Assembly (NCBI RefSeq): GCF_001298715.1
Contig: NZ_CDSC02000136.1
Location: forward strand, 1 to 14,180
DNA: 14,180 nucleotides
Direction: 5' to 3'
DNA from: Bathymodiolus azoricus thioautotrophic gill symbiont
Lineage (GTDB): Bacteria > Pseudomonadota > Gammaproteobacteria > PS1 > Pseudothioglobaceae
Part shown: positions 1 to 5,874 of the stretch, piece by piece
Layout of the letters: each line of letters begins with the position of its first letter
How positions within the stretch are numbered: the stretch's first letter is position 1
The notes under the pieces: generated by a model
Database searches by the model: none
What the model was told of the DNA's origin: nothing
What the model saw: the letters and a program-made list of their open reading frames with translations, nothing else
Program-made: the position numbers and the translations under genes

Positions 1-138
1 ATTTAAAAACAATTTTGTCAAAGTTTTTTTATGCGCCCCAAAAATCCAAAAATAGAGCCACTCATAATTCAAAACTTATTTTCTGACATATTTTCTTAAT
101 TTTCATAGTCAGAGTTTTAGGGATTTGTATGAACTGTT
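1..138. other. Non-coding flank, no assignable gene
   Basis: AT-rich sequence without a convincing gene on either strand. The only thing seen is a 22-codon plus-strand reading frame from an ATG at 31 to a TAA at 97-99, beginning M-R-P-K-N-P-K. It faintly recalls the N-terminus of some IS5-group transposases, which often begin MRPKK, but it is too short to assign. It may be more transposon debris, since a decayed insertion sequence starts immediately downstream. Confidence 0.4.
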
Positions 139-155
139 GAGGCCTTTGCATAAAT
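139..155 (+). repeat. Probable left terminal repeat of an IS5-type element
   Basis: The sequence GAGGCCTTTGCATAAAT resembles the terminal inverted repeats (GAG-x-CCTTTGCA-type) of IS5-family elements. It lies 72 bp upstream of the ATG of the transposase remnant at 228, as expected for the left end of such an element. No matching right end (ATTTATGCAAAGGCCTC) was found between 430 and the tRNA. A 15/17 match occurs at 5084-5100. Confidence 0.5.
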
Positions 156-227
156 CGACTAAAAAAAATCACAAACCTCCTGTATAGTAAAATAATACTC
201 ATCTAAAACAACTCTAAAAAACCAATC

Positions 228-430
228 ATGTCTTGAAAAAACATCCAACAAAAACAAGAAAACAAACAGGGTTCATCCATTCGTTATATTGTTGAGAAAA
301 CCTTTGGATTGTTAAAGCTTCATTATGATTTAGGTAAAGCAAGACACCTTGGATTAGAGCGCAACAAAACCAGAGCGCGCTAGTACGGCAGATTTTAAAA
401 ATATGCAAAAATTTAGACAACACAACCTAA
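228..430 (+). pseudogene. IS5-family transposase remnant, internally deleted and frameshifted
   Basis: Reading from an ATG at 228 gives M-S-stop-K-N-I-Q-Q-K, then directly RYIVEKTFGLLKLHYDLGKA and RHLGLERNKTRAR. The latter is the C-terminal part of IS5-type DDE transposases (family pattern R-x-VER-x-FG-x-LK ... ARYLGL-x-[RK]N). These enzymes are usually above 300 residues, so most of the protein, including the first catalytic aspartates, is missing. The N-terminal codons appear joined in frame to the C-terminus near 270. Further damage: an early TGA at 234-236 (perhaps a former TGG), and loss of about one base near 380 that creates the in-frame TAG at 381-383. After that point the frame continues as QILKICKNLDNTT to a TAA at 428-430. 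The opposite-strand reading frame over this region is an antisense artefact. The copy cannot encode a working transposase. Confidence 0.75.
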
Positions 431-495
431 AAGACTCAGTGTTTTTACAAATCCAACAAAGTAGAAAGTAAAAAGACAAAGTAAAGAAGGGAAAT

Positions 496-570
496 TGGCT
501 GGGCTGGCAGGATTTGAACCTGCGCATGACGGGATCAAAACCCGTTGCCTTACCGCTTGGCGACAGCCCA
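496..570 (-). tRNA. tRNA-Gln (anticodon UUG)
   Basis: The minus strand folds into a full 75-nt cloverleaf. The 7-bp acceptor stem is TGGGCTG/CAGCCCA, the D-arm GCC...GGC, the anticodon stem ACGGG/CCCGT with loop TTTTGAT (anticodon TTG, reading CAA), and the T-arm GCAGG-TTCAAAT-CCTGC. Discriminator G73 is followed by an encoded CCA (498-496). The weak U1-A72 pair and G73 are known glutaminyl-tRNA synthetase identity features. It lies 28 bp after the ispE stop on the same strand, so it may be cotranscribed with ispE, an arrangement known from other gammaproteobacteria. Confidence 0.97.
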
Positions 571-578
571 ATTAAAGT

Positions 579-602
579 TTAACCCATCACAAGGTGGGTT
601 AA
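579..602 (-). terminator. Hairpin between ispE and tRNA-Gln
   Basis: A perfect 8-bp inverted repeat (TTAACCCA / TGGGTTAA, 8-nt loop) spans the ispE stop codon and ends 8 nt before the mature tRNA 5' end. On the minus strand it is followed by AAACTTTAATT, not a clean U-run, so it is at best a weak terminator. It could equally protect the ispE 3' end or mark a processing site if ispE and the tRNA share a transcript. Confidence 0.4.
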
Positions 603-1450
603 TTCGGCGAGGTATTGAGTGCAAGTGCTACAAAACCCGACCATTTGCTTGGTAGATTATTAAGGGCTACCAAAGCATCTTTCTCATGCTTAAACTCCAC
701 AAAGGCACAACTTCCTGTGCCTGTCATTCTCGGCTGGTATAAGTGGTTTTTGGATAATTTTAAATGCACTAATGCTTCTAAAATTTCGCCTTCCAACTCG
801 GTGGCAACCTCAAGACAATCATTGTGTGGATTGATTAACTCTGAGAAAGGGTGTATTTTCCCTATAGTGGGCGATATTGTCAATGCTTTATGCGAGAAAA
901 TTTCTTTGGTTGAGAGTTGTTTATTGATAGAGACCACTAAAAAGTAGTGTTTTGGCAGATTCATGGGGGTCAAAATATCCCCCACGCCTTCTGCCCAAGC
1001 ACTATGTCCAGCAATAAAAATTGGCACATCAGCACCCAGCGCTAGGCCAATTTCTGCTAATTGTTGCTTTGAGAGTTTTGTGCCCCATAATGTATTGAGT
1101 GCAATAAGTGTCGTTGCTGCATTTGAGCTACCACCACCCAAGCCACCCCCGGTAGGAATATTTTTCACTACTGAAATATCTGCCCCGTTTGTTGTACCCG
1201 TTGCTTTTTGTAGTGCTTGTGCTGCTTTGATAATTAAATCTTGTTGTTCTGGTATATCTTCATTGCCATTGGTGCGTGCTATGATGCCATCTTGTCTAAT
1301 AGATATTGTGAGCTCGTCGTAATAGTCTAATAATTGAAAAATGCTTTGTAGGTTGTGGTAGCCATCCTCTCTTTTAGAATTAATATGCAAGAATAAGTTA
1401 ATTTTTGCAGGAGATAGCCAGATTTTAGGAGATGTTTTGATTTTTTTCAG
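599..1450 (-). CDS. ispE: 4-diphosphocytidyl-2-C-methyl-D-erythritol kinase
   Basis: IspE is a cytoplasmic GHMP kinase that phosphorylates the 2-OH of CDP-methylerythritol in the MEP pathway to isopentenyl diphosphate. Visible motifs: the substrate-binding SPAKINLFL at the N-terminus, DGYHNLQSIFQLLD, the ATP-binding loop PTGGGLGGGSSNAA (about residues 99-112), ALGADVP with the catalytic Asp near residue 141, and a C-terminal MTGTGSCAF glycine motif. Start: the first ATG/GTG/TTG-type codon in frame is a TTG at 1390, which would cut off SPAKINLFL and its catalytic lysine. Upstream, the frame is open to a TAA at about 1484 but contains none of these three codons. I place the start at a CTG (1450), giving 283 aa, the length of E. 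coli IspE and beginning K-K-I-K-T-S-P-K. ATC or ATA starts are alternatives, and an indel in the A7 run at 1441-1447 must be excluded. As drawn, it overlaps the upstream 176-aa gene by 26 bp, suggesting translational coupling. Confidence 0.93.
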   Translation of the reverse strand: MKKIKTSPKIWLSPAKINLFLHINSKREDGYHNLQSIFQLLDYYDELTISIRQDGIIARTNGNEDIPEQQDLIIKAAQALQKATGTTNGADISVVKNIPTGGGLGGGSSNAATTLIALNTLWGTKLSKQQLAEIGLALGADVPIFIAGHSAWAEGVGDILTPMNLPKHYFLVVSINKQLSTKEIFSHKALTISPTIGKIHPFSELINPHNDCLEVATELEGEILEALVHLKLSKNHLYQPRMTGTGSCAFVEFKHEKDALVALNNLPSKWSGFVALALNTSPN

Positions 1451-1955
1451 CGTGCTTATACAGACACTTGTAAGTTAGATATAATCCAACTTCCCCTGTT
1501 TTTTCAAACAAGGTGTTTGAATGGATCATTTTTATGGTTTGTTTTGTTAATACGGGGCGTTTAGCATTAACTGTTATAAGACGATCATCAAGCAGTCCAA
1601 TCATAGTAGATAGAACAATTTTTGAGGCAGTTTCTAAACCATCTCTTTTTAGAAAAAATGATAATCTTTGTGCTAAAAAGAAAATAATTTTAAATTCATC
1701 AATAGATCCCTTGGGCATCACTAAGAAGTCATTAAGATAAGTGTTGATTTTAGATGAAGTGGCAATAAATATTTCTTCCGAGTAGAATTCGACGCATTTC
1801 ACAAAATCTCGCTCCATCTCTAAATAAGAGGTATCGTCACAAGCGGTTTGTGTTATCTCCGTATACTTTTCGTAAGATTTTGGCAGGGTTTTTGTAAAAA
1901 CTGATAAAATTTTTCTATAATAAGGCTTATAAATAATTTCAACACTGCGTGACAT
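1425..1955 (-). CDS. Hypothetical protein, 176 aa
   Basis: I do not recognise this protein. It starts at an ATG (MSRSVEIIYKPYYRK) without a strong Shine-Dalgarno sequence, 8 nt after the stop of the 65-aa gene, so translation may be coupled. It looks soluble and mainly helical. There is no signal peptide, lipobox or clear membrane segment; the most hydrophobic stretch is FKIIFFLAQRLSFFLKRDG around residues 88-106. A basic region surrounds residues 128-142. The C-terminus (CLYKHAEKNQNIS) overlaps the start of ispE. In enterobacteria and pseudomonads the gene before ispE is lolB, but this protein lacks the lipoprotein signal and LolB sequence features, so it is not LolB. The function is unknown. 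Clean reading-frame length and tight spacing make it a real gene. Confidence 0.75.
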   Translation of the reverse strand: MSRSVEIIYKPYYRKILSVFTKTLPKSYEKYTEITQTACDDTSYLEMERDFVKCVEFYSEEIFIATSSKINTYLNDFLVMPKGSIDEFKIIFFLAQRLSFFLKRDGLETASKIVLSTMIGLLDDRLITVNAKRPVLTKQTIKMIHSNTLFEKTGEVGLYLTYKCLYKHAEKNQNIS

Positions 1956-1963
1956 AAGTGTTT

Positions 1964-2161
1964 TTATTCAGCTGTATCTAAAAAATTATCATCAAGGTGC
2001 TCACCTTTTTCTAATGAAGCAATAAAGTCCTCGTCAATTGAATTTGATTCTTGAGATTCGGCAAAATAAAATTTTGGTTCTGCTACTATTTCAATAGTAG
2101 CAATTTTTTTGGCGGACTTCTTTGCAGAATCAAAACACTCTTGACTTAATTTATTGTTCAT
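1964..2161 (-). CDS. Hypothetical small acidic protein, 65 aa
   Basis: The open frame extends to about 2227, but I choose the internal ATG at 2161 (MNNKLSQECFDSAKKSAKK). It has a clear Shine-Dalgarno (AAGGTGAT) about 7 nt upstream, and the promoter TATAAT box lies inside the longer version. The 65-aa protein has a lysine-rich first third (KKSAKK) and a strongly acidic last third (SIDEDF, EKGEHLDDNFLDTAE). It has no membrane segment, no cysteine motif and no family signature I recognise. It is followed after 8 nt by the 176-aa gene, so the two probably form one transcription unit read on into ispE. A small acidic protein before a larger partner is also seen in chaperone/effector and antitoxin/toxin pairs, but nothing here proves such a role. 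Confidence 0.65.
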   Translation of the reverse strand: MNNKLSQECFDSAKKSAKKIATIEIVAEPKFYFAESQESNSIDEDFIASLEKGEHLDDNFLDTAE

Positions 2162-2197
2162 TGTAATATCACCTTGCATATTTTTAATATTTTTTTG

Positions 2198-2221
2198 ATT
2201 ATATCGTATTACCGCCATAAA
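2198..2221 (-). promoter_or_regulatory. Promoter of the 65-aa/176-aa/ispE unit
   Basis: On the minus strand a perfect TATAAT (2203 to 2198) follows a weak -35 TTGTTT with an 18-bp spacer. The predicted start near 2191 gives a leader of about 30 nt containing the AAGGTGAT ribosome binding site. It lies in the 112-bp gap downstream of orn, so the unit need not depend on read-through from the pepP operon. Confidence 0.55.
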
Positions 2222-2264
2222 AAACAAATTTTTATGATGTTAGTTTGAAAAAGCCAATAATTAC

Positions 2265-2299
2265 ACCGAAAAACTAAATTTTAATAAAAGTTTTTCGGT
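2265..2299 (-). repeat. 11-bp inverted repeat over the orn stop codon
   Basis: Two perfect 11-bp arms, ACCGAAAAACT (2265-2275) and AGTTTTTCGGT (2289-2299), flank a 13-nt AT-only loop. The orn stop codon (2276-2274) lies at the loop/arm junction. On the orn transcript the second arm is followed by GUAAUUAUU, not a U-run, so a classical intrinsic terminator is doubtful. A 3'-end stabilising hairpin or attenuating terminator before the downstream promoter is the likeliest role. Confidence 0.5.
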
Positions 2300-2816
2300 A
2301 ATGTTTAAGTTCGTCAATAGAGTCTTTAATATCAAGTAATGCTAAGTGTGCAGATTCCCCTTCTCGAATCATTTTTGCCTCAGGCTTCCAACGCGCTGCT
2401 AATTCTTTTAGTGTGGTGACATCAATGTGACGATAATGGAAAAATTGCTCTAATTTAGGCATGTAATTGTAAAGAAATCTTCTATCTTGACAAATAGTGT
2501 TGCCACACATTGGCGAGGCGCCTGGATTGACATGGGCTTGTAGAAAATCTATCGTTTGTTTTTCAGCTTGTTGCATAGAAACATTACTGTCTTTAATGCG
2601 CTGAACTAAGCCAGAATTGGTGTGGTGCTCAGTATTCCATTTATCCATAGCTTCTAAAATCTCATTATTTTGGTGAATGGCAAGTGCTGGACCTTCTGCC
2701 AAAATATTAAGGTCTTTATCTGTAACAATCGTGGCAATTTCAATAATGGTGTCTTTTTTTGGCAATAAGCCTGTCATTTCTAAATCAATCCAGATTAAGT
2801 TGCTATCTTTATTCAT
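2274..2816 (-). CDS. orn: Oligoribonuclease (DEDDh 3'-5' exoribonuclease)
   Basis: Orn degrades 2-5 nt RNA fragments, including pGpG from cyclic di-GMP turnover, to mononucleotides in the cytoplasm. The protein is 180 aa (E. coli 181). The DEDDh residues are all present: Exo I D11 and E13 in WIDLEMTGL, Exo II D111 in [11 protein letters not shown], Exo III H157 and D162 in [11 protein letters not shown] chose the ATG at 2816, not the further upstream start of the open frame, because it matches the family N-terminus and has an AAAGGA ribosome binding site 8 nt before it. It follows trpD by 16 nt in the pepP-trpD-orn operon, and an inverted repeat covers its stop codon. Confidence 0.97.
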   Translation of the reverse strand: MNKDSNLIWIDLEMTGLLPKKDTIIEIATIVTDKDLNILAEGPALAIHQNNEILEAMDKWNTEHHTNSGLVQRIKDSNVSMQQAEKQTIDFLQAHVNPGASPMCGNTICQDRRFLYNYMPKLEQFFHYRHIDVTTLKELAARWKPEAKMIREGESAHLALLDIKDSIDELKHYRKTFIKI

Positions 2817-2832
2817 AAATAAGTCCTTTATA

Positions 2833-3852
2833 TTAACAGCCCGTGCTTTCTTTAACAAAGTCGTCTAATTTTTGGTGGGCTGAGCCATCGTTTAAAATTT
2901 TTATTGCTTTGTCGATACCTGCTTGTAGTGAATCAGCTACACCTGATACATAAATTGCAGCGCCAGCATTGAGTGCAACGATATTTTTCGCTGCACCCTC
3001 TTCACCATCTAGTGCTTTTTGAATGAGTGCCAATGAGCTATTAGCATCTTGTGCTTTGATGTCGTCTAAATTACCTAATGGCAAGCCAAATTCTGTTGGG
3101 TTGATGGTATAAGTGGTTACTTTGTTATTTTTGAGTTCAGCAACATAAGTATCATCGGCAATTGAGATTTCATCCAATCCATCTTTAGAATGTACCACCA
3201 TCACATGCTTAGAGCCTAGGCTTTTGAGCACATTGGCAATCGGTTCAACCAAAGCCTTGTCATAAACACCCATCACTTGATGAGGTGCTTTTGCTGGATT
3301 GCTTAGCGGACCTAGGACATTAAAAATAGTGCGCACCGCCAACTCTTTACGAGTATTGACAACATGTTTTATTGCCGAATGGTGTGTGGGTGCAAACATA
3401 AAACCAACGCCGATTTTTTCCACGCTTTTACTAATGGCCTCTGGCGTCACATGAAGATTAACGCCCGCTGCTTCCAGCACATCGGCACTACCTGATTTGG
3501 AAGAAACACTACGATTACCGTGTTTGGCGACTTGTGCACCTGCCACTGCAGCTACAAAGGCACAAGCAGTGGAGATATTAAACAATCCCAGACCATCGCC
3601 ACCTGTGCCACAGGTATCAACTAAATGCTTGGCATTATTAACCGTTACCGCAGATGCCAGCGAATGCATTACCTTTGCAGCTGCGGTGATTTCATCGATT
3701 GTTTCACCTTTTATCGCCAAGCCCACTAAAAATCCACCATTTTGAGCGCCTGTGGTTTTGCCGGTCATAATATCGCGCATCACCGTGCTCATTTCGTCTT
3801 CGCTTAAATCTTGTTTTGCAATGACTGCTTTTATTGCTTCTTGTATATTCAT
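2833..3852 (-). CDS. trpD: Anthranilate phosphoribosyltransferase
   Basis: TrpD transfers phosphoribosyl from PRPP to anthranilate, the second step of tryptophan synthesis, in the cytoplasm. The 339-aa protein has the usual family length. It carries the PRPP/pyrophosphate loop CGTGGDG (81-87), the F-N-I-S-T segment after it, [12 protein letters not shown] (110-121), NVLGPLSNP (168-176) and the metal-related DGLDE motif (224-228). The start ATG overlaps the pepP stop by 4 bp (ATGA), so the two are translationally coupled. trpD more often sits with trpG or trpC; here it sits between a peptidase and an RNase gene, so it is separated from the rest of the pathway. Confidence 0.97.
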   Translation of the reverse strand: MNIQEAIKAVIAKQDLSEDEMSTVMRDIMTGKTTGAQNGGFLVGLAIKGETIDEITAAAKVMHSLASAVTVNNAKHLVDTCGTGGDGLGLFNISTACAFVAAVAGAQVAKHGNRSVSSKSGSADVLEAAGVNLHVTPEAISKSVEKIGVGFMFAPTHHSAIKHVVNTRKELAVRTIFNVLGPLSNPAKAPHQVMGVYDKALVEPIANVLKSLGSKHVMVVHSKDGLDEISIADDTYVAELKNNKVTTYTINPTEFGLPLGNLDDIKAQDANSSLALIQKALDGEEGAAKNIVALNAGAAIYVSGVADSLQAGIDKAIKILNDGSAHQKLDDFVKESTGC

Positions 3853-5066
3853 TTCATTAAGTTCTCTATGTCGTTAATTTCTTTTACCAGTGCCTTGGTT
3901 AAAACGCTATTACCATTATCCGTAACCAGAACATCATCTTCAATACGAATACCAATATCCCAGTAAATAGAGTTAATTTTATCACTCTTACGAATATAAA
4001 TACCAGGTTCAACAGTCGTTACCATGCCTATCTCATATTGACGATGTTGTTTGCCTTGCCGATAACTACCCACATCATGCACATCTAACCCTAGCCAATG
4101 CCCTGTGCCATGCATATAAAACTGTGACAAGTATCCATCTGTTTGTAAAATTCCCAAATCAATTAAACCTTGTTGAATGATTTGCGAGGCAACTTGATGC
4201 GCTTTAGTAACTATTTCACCTGGTTTAATACATGCAATAGCAGCAAGTTGTGCATCTAGTACAATCTGATAAATTTGTCGTTGTGCTTTGCTAAATTTGC
4301 CATTCACTGGAAAAGTGCGCGTAATATCTGAGGCATAGCCCCCAACTTCACAACCTGCATCAATCAATAACAAATCACCATTATTTAGCACTTGATCGTT
4401 TTTAATATAATGCAAGATACACCCGTTCCCCCCACCTGCTACAATCGGTGTGTAAGCGTGTTCGGTGTTATTTTTTCTAAATTCTGCATCAAAAATACTG
4501 GCAATCTCGTATTCAAACAAATCTGCTTTGACTTGTTGCATCGCTAACTGATGGGCGTGCACGGAAATATCAGCAGCCTTTTGCATTAATGCAATCTCAC
4601 TATCATCTTTAATCAGGCGCATTTCGTGCAGGTGTTCACCGAGCGATTGAGTTTTTACACCATCCAAGCATTGAATAATTTCATCGTCTAACGCACATGG
4701 TTTGAAATCATAATACAGCGTTGTTGCCTCTTTTATCAGTTGTGGTAATTGTACTTTTAGTTTGTTGGTAGGATAGGCCTGGTTTGCATTTAAAGTTTGC
4801 GCTGCTTTAGCAACACCTAGGCGCTCGCCATCCCAAATTTCTCGTTCTAGATTTTTTTCTTGTAAGAAAATCGTATAGTAATCTTTTGAAAAAACAGCAA
4901 CTGCCTCAGGTTCTTTAAAGCCTGTTAAATACCAAAAATCGCTATGTGGGCGAAAAGGAAAATGCACATCGCCATTGCGATATTGCTCTGGATTGGTGCT
5001 AATAATCACCAAAGCACCCTCATCAAACTGGCTTAGTAATTTTTCTCGTCTGTTTTTTGGTATCAT
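3849..5066 (-). CDS. pepP: Xaa-Pro aminopeptidase II
   Basis: PepP releases N-terminal residues that precede proline. It is a cytoplasmic dimetal (usually Mn2+) enzyme of the pita-bread fold, peptidase family M24B. The 405-aa protein has an N-terminal AMP_N-type domain (about 1-140; HFPFRPHSDFWYLTGF is typical) and a C-terminal catalytic domain. Metal ligands by family comparison: D236 and D247 (LIDAGCE ... ASDITRTFP), H323 (HGTGHWLGLDVHD), E353 (TVEPGIYI) and E376 (GIRIEDDVLV); the flanking catalytic histidines H319 and H330 are also present. It is first in the pepP-trpD-orn operon. No ribosome binding site is visible before the ATG, and a perfect TATAAT ends 7 nt before it, so the mRNA may be leaderless. 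Confidence 0.96.
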   Translation of the reverse strand: MIPKNRREKLLSQFDEGALVIISTNPEQYRNGDVHFPFRPHSDFWYLTGFKEPEAVAVFSKDYYTIFLQEKNLEREIWDGERLGVAKAAQTLNANQAYPTNKLKVQLPQLIKEATTLYYDFKPCALDDEIIQCLDGVKTQSLGEHLHEMRLIKDDSEIALMQKAADISVHAHQLAMQQVKADLFEYEIASIFDAEFRKNNTEHAYTPIVAGGGNGCILHYIKNDQVLNNGDLLLIDAGCEVGGYASDITRTFPVNGKFSKAQRQIYQIVLDAQLAAIACIKPGEIVTKAHQVASQIIQQGLIDLGILQTDGYLSQFYMHGTGHWLGLDVHDVGSYRQGKQHRQYEIGMVTTVEPGIYIRKSDKINSIYWDIGIRIEDDVLVTDNGNSVLTKALVKEINDIENLMK

Positions 5067-5073
5067 TTTAAGG

Positions 5074-5081
5074 ATTATAAA
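5074..5081. promoter_or_regulatory. Overlapping divergent -10 elements, pepP and rsmE
   Basis: In the 35-bp gap between pepP and rsmE, the 8-bp ATTATAAA holds TATAAT on the minus strand (5079 to 5074) and TATAAA on the plus strand (5076-5081). Their predicted start points fall at or near the pepP ATG and about 14 nt before the rsmE ATG. Neither direction has a good -35 box. Confidence 0.45.
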
Positions 5082-5083
5082 GT

Positions 5084-5100
5084 GAGACCTTTGCTTAAAT
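5084..5100 (+). repeat. IS-end-like sequence in the pepP/rsmE intergenic region
   Basis: GAGACCTTTGCTTAAAT matches the putative IS5-type terminus at 139-155 at 15 of 17 positions, in the same orientation. It ends 1 nt before the rsmE start codon. It may be a solo IS end left after element loss, or chance similarity. No other transposon sequence is visible here. Confidence 0.35.
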
Positions 5101-5101
5101 T

Positions 5102-5818
5102 ATGAAAAATGTGCGTTTATATCACAATGCCCCTTTATCTGTTGGCGAGGAATTAACGCTAGATGCGTTCAGTGCACATCATTTAACCAAAGTATTGCGT
5201 TTTCCAATAGGGCAAAACATCATCTTGTTTAATGGCGATGGGTTAAATTATAACGCTGAAGTATTGCAAACGAAAAAAAACTGCACCGTCCAAATTTTAG
5301 AAAAAACGCAAAACCCTTCTGAATCAAAACTCCATCTCACCTTGGCACAAGGCATTGCTAAAGGTGAAAAGATGGATTTTTTAATACAAAAAGCCGTGGA
5401 ATTAGGTGTCAATAAAATCATCCCTATTTTGACTGAACACTGCGTGGTTAAACTCAAAGGCGAAAAATTAACCAAACGCCAATCTCATTGGCAAAAAATT
5501 GTGATTAGCGCCTGTGAACAATCAGGTCGATCCGTTGTGCCAGGGGTCTTCACGCCTATTAATTTAACAGACTTTTTACAACAACCCACTGTGAACGGCT
5601 TTGTCTTACATCACCGCTCCAAACAAACTTTATTAAAAACGGATACAGTCAATCAGGCGACTATTTTAATCGGTCCCGAAGGCGGACTGAGCAAGGCAGA
5701 AATCAGCCAAGCCACTCAGGCAGGCTATCAGTCGTTATTATTAGGTACTCGCATACTTAGAACCGAAACCGCCTCACTTGTAGCAATAGCTAATATGCAA
5801 TTATTATGGGGTAATTAG
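5102..5818 (+). CDS. rsmE: 16S rRNA m3U1498 methyltransferase
   Basis: RsmE is a SPOUT-class, SAM-dependent enzyme that methylates N3 of U1498 in 16S rRNA, near the decoding centre. The 238-aa protein (E. coli about 243) has an N-terminal PUA-like RNA-binding part (about 1-70, with HHLTKVLRFPIGQ) and a C-terminal knotted SPOUT domain. Signature motifs are KGEKMDFLIQKAVELGV (87-103), ACEQSGR (137-143), ILIGPEGGL (188-196) and LGTRILRTETA (214-224). The last two form the SAM-binding knot. The gene is divergent from pepP across a 35-bp gap and has no clear ribosome binding site; a TATAAA box lies at 5076-5081. Confidence 0.96.
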   Translation: MKNVRLYHNAPLSVGEELTLDAFSAHHLTKVLRFPIGQNIILFNGDGLNYNAEVLQTKKNCTVQILEKTQNPSESKLHLTLAQGIAKGEKMDFLIQKAVELGVNKIIPILTEHCVVKLKGEKLTKRQSHWQKIVISACEQSGRSVVPGVFTPINLTDFLQQPTVNGFVLHHRSKQTLLKTDTVNQATILIGPEGGLSKAEISQATQAGYQSLLLGTRILRTETASLVAIANMQLLWGN

Positions 5819-5841
5819 TACTTTCAAGATAAAAGAATGGT

Positions 5842-5847
5842 TATAAT
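5842..5847 (+). promoter_or_regulatory. -10 box upstream of the DUF945 gene
   Basis: A perfect TATAAT lies 28 bp before the ATG of the DUF945-like gene, within the 56-bp gap after rsmE. A GAGA ribosome binding site (about 8 nt before the ATG) follows. No good -35 box is visible, so the DUF945 gene may have a weak or activator-dependent promoter besides read-through from rsmE. Confidence 0.45.
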
Positions 5848-5874
5848 GGCTTGCTTTAAGTTGAGATTTTTCAC

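Noticed and set aside
226..423. 65-aa minus-strand open frame
   Set aside because: It is the antisense of the transposase remnant, whose plus-strand translation carries a recognisable IS5 C-terminal signature.
431..495. Right terminal repeat of the IS remnant
   Set aside because: No sequence close to the complement of the left end (ATTTATGCAAAGG) is present; scattered ACAAAG motifs are too short.
615..1322. Two plus-strand open frames of 110 and 119 aa
   Set aside because: Antisense to ispE, whose kinase motifs are clear on the minus strand; the translations show no family features.
1425..1955. 176-aa protein as LolB, the usual neighbour of ispE
   Set aside because: No lipoprotein signal peptide or lipobox cysteine and no LolB-like sequence; position alone is not enough.
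1964..2227. 87-aa version of the small protein starting at 2227
   Set aside because: The extended start lies upstream of the TATAAT promoter box, while the internal ATG at 2161 has a strong ribosome binding site.
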